A stretch of 42,755 nucleotides of DNA. It comes from Deltaproteobacteria bacterium. Its GTDB lineage: Bacteria; Desulfobacterota; Desulfobulbia; Desulfobulbales; Desulfurivibrionaceae. The stretch covers positions 1 through 42,755 of the forward strand of contig JAPLJG010000047.1 in NCBI GenBank assembly GCA_026388735.1. The letters are read 5' to 3'. The first letter of the stretch is position 1. Every line of letters starts with the position of its first letter. The position numbers were made by a program, and so were the translations under genes. Of the stretch, positions 23,801 to 32,050 are shown in pieces. The notes beneath the pieces are model-generated. The model was not told the origin of the DNA. It searched no databases and saw only the letters and a list, made by a program, of their open reading frames with translations.

Positions 23801-24082
23801 GGGAAGACACTGGGCCAGCAGAGCGGCACGGTCGCCTTTGGCAAAGGCCGCGACCACCTGAGGACGGGTGGTGAGGAGACTTTGGATCCTAAAACTATAA
23901 TTGGTGAAGGTCTGCTTGGTGGTTTGTTCAAAAAGCGCATGTACATGCTGCTGCTCGGCCACAATCCGAGTTTCAAAATCATTGTGGCGGGTCCTGATCC
24001 CCCAGAACAAAAATACTGCGGCCAGACAGAGAATCGTCCCCAACACCGTCACTGTGGCTTTCCATTGTCTCAGAGAAGGCAT
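20874..24082 (-). pseudogene. Cache-PAS-PAS-GGDEF-EAL protein, broken inside GGDEF
   Basis: Membrane-bound cyclic di-GMP enzyme. ATG 24082: TM1 at residues about 10-28, a large periplasmic Cache-type sensor, TM2 at about 290-315, coiled coil, PAS at about 400-500 and 510-630, then GGDEF with LTGLPNRVLFHDRLG and RYGGDEFIVLFEG, ending after AAKRIIEGL. The continuation (VGIAFYPEDG, NADTAMYRAKESGKN, then the EAL domain with VEALIRW, NLSPRQF, DDFGTGYSSL, KIDRRFV, EGVETGEQ) is in another frame from about 21866. Some 16 residues of GGDEF are missing. The junction GGGTCTG reads EGL in one frame and GSV in the other, suggesting a deletion between short direct repeats. All EAL residues remain. Confidence 0.88.
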
Positions 24083-24184
24083 ATTATTGTTTTCTCAATA
24101 CGCTGAAAGGTAGAAGGGTTACGCATTGTCAGCCTGTGGACTTGCCTGCGCCTTTGCTCCCCGGTGTTTTCATCCCCCGACATG

Positions 24185-25849
24185 TCACTTACCAAGCATC
24201 CCCGCGGCACTCAGCAAAGCCCAACCAAGTTCATCCGCAGCTTCCCCGCTGTAACCGGGGTCCTGCCGCAGACCAGCATAATGGGTGAGCAGACGGGTGG
24301 CCAGTTTTTTCCCCAGCTGCACGCCTTCCTGATCAAAAGAGTTGATGTTCCAGATAAATCCCTGAAACACCACCTTGGCCTCATAGAGGGCCAGGAGCGC
24401 GCCCATAGTATAGGCCGTCAGCCGGTCAGCCAGAAGCACGGCGCTGGGGCGGTTTCCGGCAAAACTCCGGTTGGGATTCTCGTTGGACTGGCCAGTGGCC
24501 AGGGCAAGGGCCTGGGCCAAGAGATTGGCTACCAGTTTTTCCTGGGAGGTGGTCTCCTCGATCAACAGATCGCGACCACGCTGGCTGGTGCGAAAGCCGA
24601 TGAATTCTGCGGGAACGATGGCGGTTCCCTGGTGGATCAACTGGTAAAAGGCATGCTGGCCATTGGTGCCTGGCTCGCCCCAAATGATGGGGCCGCTTTT
24701 CCAGGCAAGGGGCTTGCCCTGTCTGGTCACGGATTTGCCGTTGCTTTCCATGTCGCATTGCTGGAGATGGGCGGTGAACCGGACCAGGGCCTGGCTGTAT
24801 GGCAGGATGGCCAGGGTTTCGCAGCCAAGGAAATTATGGTTCCAGATCCCCAACAGGGCTAGGAGCAGGGCAGGGTTACGGCGGATGTCCGGTTCTTCCG
24901 CAGCCAAATCCATGGCATTGGCCCCCCGAAGAATCTCCAAAAGATGCGGGTATCCCAGGCCAAAGCCGAGCATCACCGCGCCGACCATGGAGGTAGCGCT
25001 GTAGCGCCCGCCGATGGAGTCGAACATGTAAAAGGAACGCAGATACCGGGCGGGATTATCCATGGGCGAGCCCTTGCCGGTAACGGCCAGGAAATGCCGA
25101 CTCGGCTCAAGCCCTGCCTCGGCAAAGGCCTTGCGCACCAACTCCTCGTTGGTCATTGTTTCCAGGGTGGAGCCGCTTTTCGAGACCACATTGACCAGGG
25201 TCTTGGCAAGATCAAGCCCGCTCAGGGTGGTAGCGGCGTCATCGGGGTCCACGTTGCTGATGAAATGCACCCGGCGACCCGGAATCTTATAGGCGGCCAA
25301 AGCCAGATACACAGCCCGGGGGCCAAGATCGGAGCCGCCGATGCCAATCTGGACCAGGTCGGTGAATGGCTCCCCTGCTGCGTTAACCACGGTTCCCGCT
25401 TCAAGATCGGACAGAAAACCGGCCAGCTTTTCCAGCTCGATCTTGGTCTGGGCCGAAGCCTCAGGCGCCAGACTGGTTGGGGCAAAGATATCGCGACAGG
25501 CGGTATGCAGCACCTGCCGCTCTTCACTGGCATAGCCCTCGATCCGGTTCAGCACCGCACCATTTTTCATCAGCAGAAATTGGGCCACCGCCCCGCTCTC
25601 CTCGGCAAGCCTTTGCAGGGCCGCAAGCACCGCCTCATCCACCCGCTGGGTGGAATACAACAGATCAAACCCGGCGGCTTGGACCCGGTAGCTGCGGATT
25701 CTTGCCGGAGAAAGAGCGCCGAGCGCGGTTAGGTCATAGGGCGCACGCGCAAGCTCCCCGAGTTCTGCCCATGCTGGCATCATATTGAAATTACAATAAA
25801 AATAAGACGACACATCGTATTGGTCCCCGGTTCCGGCTGGCTGTTCCAT
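24185..25849 (-). CDS. pgi: Glucose-6-phosphate isomerase
   Basis: A 554-aa enzyme interconverting glucose 6-phosphate and fructose 6-phosphate. ATG 25849 has GGGGA 7 bases upstream. Motifs: IGIGGSDLGPRAVY, VSKSGSTLETMTNE, the catalytic Glu region GGRYSATSMVGAVM, NQ-like EPGTNGQHAFYQLIHQG (His) and the C-terminal VFQGFIWNINSFDQEGVQLGK (Lys). Complete with normal length. It stands alone, divergent from the J-domain gene, away from the gap cluster. Confidence 0.97.
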   Translation of the reverse strand: MEQPAGTGDQYDVSSYFYCNFNMMPAWAELGELARAPYDLTALGALSPARIRSYRVQAAGFDLLYSTQRVDEAVLAALQRLAEESGAVAQFLLMKNGAVLNRIEGYASEERQVLHTACRDIFAPTSLAPEASAQTKIELEKLAGFLSDLEAGTVVNAAGEPFTDLVQIGIGGSDLGPRAVYLALAAYKIPGRRVHFISNVDPDDAATTLSGLDLAKTLVNVVSKSGSTLETMTNEELVRKAFAEAGLEPSRHFLAVTGKGSPMDNPARYLRSFYMFDSIGGRYSATSMVGAVMLGFGLGYPHLLEILRGANAMDLAAEEPDIRRNPALLLALLGIWNHNFLGCETLAILPYSQALVRFTAHLQQCDMESNGKSVTRQGKPLAWKSGPIIWGEPGTNGQHAFYQLIHQGTAIVPAEFIGFRTSQRGRDLLIEETTSQEKLVANLLAQALALATGQSNENPNRSFAGNRPSAVLLADRLTAYTMGALLALYEAKVVFQGFIWNINSFDQEGVQLGKKLATRLLTHYAGLRQDPGYSGEAADELGWALLSAAGMLGK

Positions 25850-25950
25850 AAAAAAATCCCCGTTCACCTCAGAATTTCATGGAGATACGAAAAAAAATGT
25901 TAAAAAATAAGATGTTATCTGCTACATAATAAAGTTAATTACTTTTTACC

Positions 25951-25982
25951 AGATACACGTTGCCCTCTTTGAGAGTGTATCT
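25951..25982. promoter_or_regulatory. Inverted repeat in the pgi / J-domain divergent region
   Basis: AGATACAC (25951-25958) and GTGTATCT (25975-25982) face each other across 16 bases in the AT-rich 280-bp region 25850-26129. This could be an operator for either gene. No clear promoter boxes could be fixed, and nothing else is seen in the region. Confidence 0.35.
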
Positions 25983-26129
25983 TATCACAACCGGGCCATA
26001 TCATTGCATAAGACTTACACGACAACATCTTTTTTTTCCTGCGGCGCAACGGACGAAAAATCACTCCTTTCGCCAGCCCAAGAGCGCAAAATATTCAACT
26101 TTCCTTTTTCACACTAATCTCCAGGGAGC

Positions 26130-26999
26130 ATGACCCACGCCATGGAAACAGTTGCCGCTGAAAAGGAACTCTTCCGCTCCTGCGAGATCATTTTTGGGCC
26201 GGAGCTCACCATCTCCCGCGAATTTCTCGACTATCTCCAGCTCTCCGGCATCAAAAGCGCCTACCGCAAACGGGCCATGGAAACCCACCCGGACCGGGCC
26301 GCCTTGGAAAATGCCCGCGTGCAACGGCAGCACCACGAGCTGTTCCACTCGGTGCAGGAAGCCTACGAAAAACTGATCACCTTTCTTGACGCCAAGGAGA
26401 AAGGCTATTGCCTGCCCCTCCCGGCGCGTCCAGCGCGGCCGCAAACCCAGCCCCCCCGCCCGGCTCCGCCCAAACCCCACCGGCCCCCGCAGGCAAGGCA
26501 ACCCAAGACCGGCACCCAGACAACCGCCGATTTCCGAAGCACCGCAAGCCAGCCCTCTGTTTTCTGGGATACGGAAAGCCTCTACCAGGGGCAAGTGCCG
26601 AACCGCCGCCTGCTTCTTGGCCATTTCCTCTACTATTCCGGCCTGATCAACTGGCGGACCATCATTCAGGCCCTGATCTGGCAACGCACCGAACGCCCGC
26701 GCCTGGGAGAAATCGGCCAGCGTTTTGGCCTGCTCAACGATGCGGATGTGGTGCAGATTCTCCGCAACCGCCCGAGCTTGCAGCCCTTTGGCCAGACGGC
26801 CATGGACCTCGGTCTGCTGTCCCAGCCCCAACTTCAAATGCTCGTTGCCCATCAAAAACGGCTCCAGAAAAAATTCGGCGAATTTTTCCTGGAAAAGCGG
26901 ATTCTCGAGCCCAACGAGCTCCGCATCCTGCTCCAGCAATATCAGGAGCACAACGCCAGCATCTCCGGCCAGATGTACGGATCAGCTTTCCGGCGCTGA
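26130..26999 (+). CDS. J-domain-like protein with Pro-rich linker and C-terminal helical repeats
   Basis: A 289-aa protein. Residues 25-90 resemble a J domain: an AYRKRAMETHPDRA segment with the HPD motif essential for stimulating DnaK, then a helix (LFHSVQEAYEKL). Residues about 97-135 are a Pro/Ala/Gln-rich linker. From 150 to 280 there are three related helical units (LLGHFLYYSGLINWRTIIQAL, LGEIGQRFGLLN, FGEFFLEKRILEPNELRILL), which look like the units seen in GspE N-terminal domains. The partner is probably DnaK; the target is unknown. It precedes the M48/TPR membrane peptidase by 54 bases and probably shares its transcript. GGGAG lies only one base before the ATG, so the second ATG at 26142 is possible. 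Confidence 0.75.
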   Translation: MTHAMETVAAEKELFRSCEIIFGPELTISREFLDYLQLSGIKSAYRKRAMETHPDRAALENARVQRQHHELFHSVQEAYEKLITFLDAKEKGYCLPLPARPARPQTQPPRPAPPKPHRPPQARQPKTGTQTTADFRSTASQPSVFWDTESLYQGQVPNRRLLLGHFLYYSGLINWRTIIQALIWQRTERPRLGEIGQRFGLLNDADVVQILRNRPSLQPFGQTAMDLGLLSQPQLQMLVAHQKRLQKKFGEFFLEKRILEPNELRILLQQYQEHNASISGQMYGSAFRR

Positions 27000-27053
27000 T
27001 GCTTTCTCCCCTGTCATTCCGGCGCAATAGCGCCATGCCCTGAACCGACCCCC

Positions 27054-28901
27054 ATGTACAATAATCTCCTCTATCTCCTGGTAGTTATCCTGATTCTTAC
27101 CACAGGAGGCATTCCGGAACAGCCCCAGATCCCATGGCCCATGGCCCTGGTGCTCTTTTGCGGCAAGCTCGTTTTATTCAATCAGCTGGTCCGTTATTTT
27201 TTCCGGCGCAATCCCGACAACACTGCGGCCCGCTATTTTTCCGTGGAACAGCGGCTCTCCATCCTGGCCATCGTTTTTCTGGCGGTGGACATCTTCCTGC
27301 TGGAGGGCCGCTATTACCTGAGTCGCCTGCCGCTTACCGAAAAGCTTCCGGTTCTTGTCCCTCTGGCGGGGATTTTTCTTTTTTTCGGCTACCTCTGTCT
27401 CATCTGGCTGGCGGCCCGCCCCAGCTATCAGAGCATCTTCGCCAGGACCCTTACGGCCCGCTCCTTTCTTACGGCAAACATCAAAATCAATCTTGCCATT
27501 CTTCTGCCCTGGCTCATCATCTCCGTCTTTTTCGACCTTCTCCAGCTTGTCCCTTTTCCCCCACTAAAAGACTTTCTCGCCTCGCCCTGGGGTGAGCCCA
27601 TCCTGGTGCTGCTCTCGCTTTTTGGCCTGATATTTTTTCTGCCCCTGGCCATTGTCCGTCTCTGGGGCTGCACCTCGCTCCCGCCAGGCCCGACCCGGCA
27701 ACGCCTTGAAGACTTCTGCCGCAGCCAGCGCCTACGGTTTGCCGACATCCTGCTCTGGCCGCTTTTTGAGGGCCGCATGCTGACCGCTGGGGTCATAGGC
27801 CTCAGCCGCCGCTTCCGCTACATTCTTGTTACCCCTGCCCTGCTCGAAGCCACGACTCCGGAAGAAATGGAGGCGGTCTTGGCCCATGAGCTGGGACACG
27901 TCAAACGCTACCATCTCCAGCTCTACCTGTTTCTCTTTCTCGGTTTTGGCCTGCTGAGCCAGGTGAGTGCGGCACCGCTTCTCCTGCTCCTGCTCAGCTC
28001 GGACCTTTTTTATCAACTGATCACCCTGAGCGGTAAATCTCCGGACACCATCCTTGCCCTAGCCAGCGCGCTCATTCTTTTCTCCCTGATGCTTGGCTAT
28101 TTCCGCTTCGTCTTTGGCTTTTTCATGCGCAACTTTGAACGGCAGGCGGACCTGTATGCCCTGAGCGCCATGGGACACGCCTCCCCCCTGATCCGAGTCT
28201 TTGAAAAAATCGCCCTGCTCAGCGGGAACATCAGGGATCTGCCCAGTTGGCACCATTTCGGCCTGGGGCAGCGCATCGACTACCTGCGCCGCTGCGAAGA
28301 AAATCCGAGCCGGATTCCCCGCCATCACCGCAAAGTCCACTTGGCCCTGGCCCTCTACACTCTTGTTATGCTCACCGGCGCCCTTGCTGCCTGGCGCCTG
28401 CCCCCAGACCTTCTCGGGGAAGCACCAAAAGCCAGATTCGCCGAGGCACTCATCCAACAAAAGATTCGGGAACAGCCGGATAATGGCCTCTGGTTCCAAC
28501 TTTTGGGCGATCTACACTACAGCCGCAACCAGGAGCAGGACGCCAGCAACGCCTATGAACAGGCACTGCTCCTGGCCCCAGCCAACTCGGAGGCCCTGAA
28601 CAATCTGGCCTGGCTCCTCCTCACCGCCCAGGAAACGCGGTTGCGCAATCCGGAAAGGGCCCTGCTCCTCGCCCAGCAAGCGGCTACGGAAAAAAGAATC
28701 CCCCATGTGCTCGACACCCTGGCCACGGCGCACTGGGCAAACGGCAACCAGGAGGAGGCTCTCGCCGTGGAAGAGGAAGCCCTTGCCAGGGCAGTGACAC
28801 GCAAGGAGTTTTACCGCGGCCAGATAGAAAAATTCCGCACCACCCAGTATTCCACCTCCAGCCGCTTCCCGGAAGCAGGGCAGGGCGAGGACACCCCTTG
28901 A
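27054..28901 (+). CDS. Membrane M48 family peptidase with C-terminal TPR repeats
   Basis: A 615-aa multi-pass protein. About five hydrophobic segments come first (residues 3-20, 30-50, 70-90, 100-120, 145-165, 185-205), then the zinc protease site HELGH at about 281, further membrane helices around 290-370, and a third-ligand Glu region RNFERQADLYAL. The layout is that of HtpX/Ste24-like proteases. After 420 comes a soluble region with tetratricopeptide units (WFQLLGDLHYSRNQEQDASN, ALLLAPANSEALNNLAWLLL), which would bind partners. Ribosome site weak. With the J-domain gene upstream, a role in membrane protein quality control is likely but inferred. cobO follows at 8 bases. Confidence 0.88.
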   Translation: MYNNLLYLLVVILILTTGGIPEQPQIPWPMALVLFCGKLVLFNQLVRYFFRRNPDNTAARYFSVEQRLSILAIVFLAVDIFLLEGRYYLSRLPLTEKLPVLVPLAGIFLFFGYLCLIWLAARPSYQSIFARTLTARSFLTANIKINLAILLPWLIISVFFDLLQLVPFPPLKDFLASPWGEPILVLLSLFGLIFFLPLAIVRLWGCTSLPPGPTRQRLEDFCRSQRLRFADILLWPLFEGRMLTAGVIGLSRRFRYILVTPALLEATTPEEMEAVLAHELGHVKRYHLQLYLFLFLGFGLLSQVSAAPLLLLLLSSDLFYQLITLSGKSPDTILALASALILFSLMLGYFRFVFGFFMRNFERQADLYALSAMGHASPLIRVFEKIALLSGNIRDLPSWHHFGLGQRIDYLRRCEENPSRIPRHHRKVHLALALYTLVMLTGALAAWRLPPDLLGEAPKARFAEALIQQKIREQPDNGLWFQLLGDLHYSRNQEQDASNAYEQALLLAPANSEALNNLAWLLLTAQETRLRNPERALLLAQQAATEKRIPHVLDTLATAHWANGNQEEALAVEEEALARAVTRKEFYRGQIEKFRTTQYSTSSRFPEAGQGEDTP

Positions 28902-28909
28902 GGAAATAA

Positions 28910-29437
28910 ATGGCAGCGACACAGGGCTTGGTTATCATCAATACGGGAGACGGCAAGGGGAAAACCACGGCGGCGTTCGGGCAGGCGTTGCGGGCAACAG
29001 GCAAGGGGCTAAAGGTCTGTATCGTTCAGTTCATCAAGGGCCAGGGCAAAACCGGCGAGGCGCTCGCCTTTGTGGCTGCCTTTCCCGGACAGGTTGAACT
29101 GCATCTTGCCGGAACCGGCTTTACCTGGCAACAGGACATGGAGACCGTGAAAGCAGCGGCCCTGGCAGGCTGGCAACTCGCTGGGGAAAAGATTTTAAGC
29201 GACGCCTACGACCTGATCGTGCTCGACGAGCTCACCTATCTGATCGGCTTGGGCATTGTTTCGGAAGAGGAGGTTCTCGGCCTGTTTCGCAAGCGGCCCA
29301 AACGCCTGCACCTGGTGATCACCGGCCGCGACGCCAGCCCGGGGCTCATCGAATACGCAGATTTGGTCACCGAGATGCGCGCCATAAAACATCCCTTTCA
29401 AAAAGGCATCAAGGCGCAGAAGGGTATTGAGTTCTAA
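28910..29437 (+). CDS. cobO: Cob(I)alamin adenosyltransferase (CobO/BtuR type)
   Basis: A 175-aa enzyme that adds the adenosyl group of ATP to cobalt in corrinoids, making coenzyme B12. ATG 28910 follows GAGG. The P-loop NTGDGKGKTTAAFGQALRA (residues 11-29) is unusually placed, as the family needs. VCIVQFIKGQ, DLIVLDELTYLIGLG (Walker B) and VITGRDAS are also present. Length is normal. The last 4 bases overlap the convergent flavodoxin-like gene. No other cobalamin genes are in the window. Confidence 0.95.
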   Translation: MAATQGLVIINTGDGKGKTTAAFGQALRATGKGLKVCIVQFIKGQGKTGEALAFVAAFPGQVELHLAGTGFTWQQDMETVKAAALAGWQLAGEKILSDAYDLIVLDELTYLIGLGIVSEEEVLGLFRKRPKRLHLVITGRDASPGLIEYADLVTEMRAIKHPFQKGIKAQKGIEF

Positions 29438-30141
29438 GGCGCTATGCGCCGCCCGCCCCCAGGACCGGAGACAAACGAAAGCTCCGCCAGGGAACTCCCG
29501 CGGTTCAGGGCCTGGCCGATGGCCTGCCCAAAGGCGAAGGCCTGATCCTGCTGCTCCCGGCTATGTCCATAGCGCGGATAATGCCGCCCCAGCCATCTGC
29601 CCCGCTCCGGCACCCGGCCGGCAAGCTTCAAAAATACCCCGATGGTCCGCCAGGGCTCCTTGCTGGGGTGGGCAAAGATCATCCTGCCCACCACCTTGGC
29701 TCCGCACCGCGCAAGCTGCCAGCGCAGGCTCAGCCAGTGCATCCGCCAGTAACCCCGGCAGGAAATCAGGGGAAGAACCTGCTGGTCGACAAAAAGCCTT
29801 GCCCCGTCCCGATCAAGCAGGGAGAGGACCGGGCCGCTGGGATTATAGGACCAGGTTGGCCCGGCGAGAACAATCAGATCATAGTGTTCCCAACAGCTGG
29901 GCGGCAGCGGCTGAATGGGCATTCGCACCCGCAAAAAGGTGATGAGCATCATGAACAGGGTGGCAGGCACGGTGCCGATGGGAAAATGGCGGGGAGCGAG
30001 GGGCAAGAGCCGCTCGCAGGTCAACTGCACCCCTTGCTCCTCAAGACCCGCGCCGAGCCGATGCACCAGGCCGCTGGTCTGGGCGCTGAGCGAATAATAG
30101 AGGATGAGGACCTTCTTCGGTTGGGAATCTGCGGGCTGCAT
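29434..30141 (-). CDS. Flavodoxin-like / NADPH-dependent FMN reductase family protein
   Basis: A 235-aa protein. The start KKVLILYYSLSAQTSGLVHR is the flavodoxin FMN-phosphate loop. Further parts are YDLIVLAGPTWSYNPSGPVL and the central VLPLISCRGYWRMHW, as in flavodoxin-fold NAD(P)H-dependent oxidoreductases; catalysis is not predictable. The middle of the protein has a hydrophobic stretch (TLFMMLITFLRV), so it may attach to the membrane. The gene lies next to protoporphyrinogen oxidase, transcribed divergently. A HemG-like flavodoxin could serve the same step, but the sequence is not close to that family. Confidence 0.75.
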   Translation of the reverse strand: MQPADSQPKKVLILYYSLSAQTSGLVHRLGAGLEEQGVQLTCERLLPLAPRHFPIGTVPATLFMMLITFLRVRMPIQPLPPSCWEHYDLIVLAGPTWSYNPSGPVLSLLDRDGARLFVDQQVLPLISCRGYWRMHWLSLRWQLARCGAKVVGRMIFAHPSKEPWRTIGVFLKLAGRVPERGRWLGRHYPRYGHSREQQDQAFAFGQAIGQALNRGSSLAELSFVSGPGGGRRIAP

Positions 30142-30337
30142 TCTTTTTCACGGCACCATTGGGGGCAAGGCCAGGTTCTCTTTCGCCGACCCAGCCTTGC
30201 TGTTGCTTTTTTTTCATTACAGGCCAGGACAATATCGAGTAAAATCCCTTATACCATAGATCACAGCAACCCTGAAGAGGGGAACCTGATCTCCACCGCG
30301 ATCCCCGTCGATTCCCTCAACCCCGGATGTGCGATCC

Positions 30338-31702
30338 ATGCCTGAAACACACGAGATAATCATTGTCGGCGCTGGGCTTTCCGGCCTGAGCGCTGCCCAT
30401 TTCCTGCACACAAGCGCGCCGGACCTAGACATCCTCATCCTTGAGCAGGATGGGCGCCCTGGCGGCGCAGTGCGTTCCTTTCAAGAACAAGGATACCTGG
30501 CCGAATGGGGGCCCCACGGATTTTTGGACAACAACGAGGCCAGCCGCGCCCTGCTCAGCCAAACCGGCCTGGACCGCGTTGCCCAAAAAGCCCCCCTGGG
30601 CAACTTTGTCCGCTATGTCTGCCATGAGGGCCGGCTAGTGCAGCTGCCGCAGAGTCCACCCGCCCTGCTCGCGACGCCGCTGTTATCCCCGTTGGGAAAA
30701 TTGCGGCTGCTGGGTGATCTTTTCAAAAAGCCGCGGGCCGAAGAACAAAGCGTGGGGCAGTGGGCCGCATACCGATTCGGCCACGAAATCCTGCCCCTGG
30801 TGGATGCCGCGATCACCGGCACCTTTGCCGGGGATTATGAACGCCTCAGTATCGATGCCGTAATGCCGGGGGTGCGAGCCCTGGAAAAAGAAGCGGGCTC
30901 GGTGCTCAAAGGACTGCTCCGAAAAAAGAAGGCGGCGGGCGCGGGGATGCTACCGGCTATGACCAGCTTTCCCCAAGGCATGGAACAGCTCGTCACCACA
31001 CTGGCCTCCGGGCCGAATATTCTATACCACAGCCCGGTGCAAGCAATCAGCCGCGGAAACGACACCTGGGAGATACACACCGAGACCACAACCTACCGGA
31101 CAGCCACCGTCATTGTCGCCCTGCCCATCAACCGCACCTTGGCGCTGCTGGCTAGCCATGCCCCGCCTCTGACCGCCATCCCCACGGCGCGCATCGCCAC
31201 CGTGGCCCTGGGCTTCACGGACAAGGCCCAGGTGCCCTTTGGCTTTGGTTATCTGGCCCCGGAGCGGGAAAACCGCTTCGCCATGGGCGCACTTTTTTCC
31301 ACCCATATGTTTTCTGGCCGCGCCCCCCAAGGCAGGGTGCTGATGGAGGCCCTGGTCGGAGGCCGCCGCCACCCGGAACGCCTAGAGCTGTCCGACGAGG
31401 AGCTGATCAGTCGCATCTATGATGATCTCAAGAAATTGATCCCCCTGCCCGAGCCCCCTTGTTTCAGCAAGGTGCTGCGCGGCGACGGCGGCATCCCCCA
31501 ACTGGAAATGGGTTACCCCGCGCTCCTGACCTGGAAAGATTTCCTGGAGCAGGGCCTGGACGGCTTGCATATCTGCGGCTTTGGCTGGGAAGGCATCGGC
31601 ATGAACGACATGATGAAGACGGCCAAGGAAGTGGCCGACAGGATACTGCACCGGGTGGGCGGAACGAGGCAAACGCCCGAGGTCAGGCCGGTCTATTTTT
31701 AG
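30338..31702 (+). CDS. hemG: Protoporphyrinogen oxidase (FAD-dependent, HemY type)
   Basis: A 454-aa enzyme that oxidises protoporphyrinogen IX to protoporphyrin IX in haem synthesis. ATG 30338 gives MPETHEIIIVGAGLSGLSAAHFL, with the FAD dinucleotide loop. Then EQDGRPGGAVRSF, EWGPHGFLDN, FPQGMEQLV, a substrate domain and the C-terminal GLHICGFGWEGIGMNDMMKTA FAD motif. Normal length for the oxygen-dependent type. In a likely anaerobe, it may use another acceptor. The ribosome site is weak (GGATG), and a GTG three codons earlier is possible. Confidence 0.9.
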   Translation: MPETHEIIIVGAGLSGLSAAHFLHTSAPDLDILILEQDGRPGGAVRSFQEQGYLAEWGPHGFLDNNEASRALLSQTGLDRVAQKAPLGNFVRYVCHEGRLVQLPQSPPALLATPLLSPLGKLRLLGDLFKKPRAEEQSVGQWAAYRFGHEILPLVDAAITGTFAGDYERLSIDAVMPGVRALEKEAGSVLKGLLRKKKAAGAGMLPAMTSFPQGMEQLVTTLASGPNILYHSPVQAISRGNDTWEIHTETTTYRTATVIVALPINRTLALLASHAPPLTAIPTARIATVALGFTDKAQVPFGFGYLAPERENRFAMGALFSTHMFSGRAPQGRVLMEALVGGRRHPERLELSDEELISRIYDDLKKLIPLPEPPCFSKVLRGDGGIPQLEMGYPALLTWKDFLEQGLDGLHICGFGWEGIGMNDMMKTAKEVADRILHRVGGTRQTPEVRPVYF

Positions 31703-31747
31703 GCGCCGCAGCAATGTTAACGGCAAAGAGATAACCGTTGCGCGCTT

Positions 31748-31767
31748 ACGGCTTCTTATGCCGTTTT
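31748..31767. terminator. Hairpin between the convergent hemG and zinc-ribbon genes
   Basis: ACGGC pairs with GCCGT around 7 bases, followed by TTTT on the plus strand. It may end hemG transcription. It overlaps the last codon of the minus-strand gene. Confidence 0.5.
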
Positions 31768-31995
31768 GACCATACAGACGACATCATCACTTTGCTCCAA
31801 CAGCGATAGCGACGACGGCTTAAACGCGGGTTGTGCCGCTCGCGCGGTTGACCAGGTAAGGGAAAACTGCTCCATGGTTTTGTCGAAGCATTCCGGACAG
31901 AAACCATGGGACACCCGAACCTCGGACTCGATCATCTCCTCGAGCCAGTTCCCTTTACACTTTACCCTGCGACACACGCAACAGACCGTACGCAT
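31756..31995 (-). CDS. Small zinc-ribbon protein (79 aa)
   Basis: ATG 31995 follows GGGGGGG at 4-5 bases. The first 45 residues carry two Cys pairs, VCCVCRR and HGFCPECFDK, with a Trp between them, as in the short zinc-binding tails often attached to PAS or response-regulator proteins. Here it is freestanding. The C-terminus is Ser/Ala-rich and not recognised. It follows dnaA by 55 bases on the same strand and may be co-transcribed. The function is not known. Confidence 0.7.
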   Translation of the reverse strand: MRTVCCVCRRVKCKGNWLEEMIESEVRVSHGFCPECFDKTMEQFSLTWSTARAAQPAFKPSSLSLLEQSDDVVCMVKTA

Positions 31996-32050
31996 ATTCC
32001 CCCCCTGTGCATATCCCCAAAACCGCCCCCGCGGAATCTAACAGCCATCC

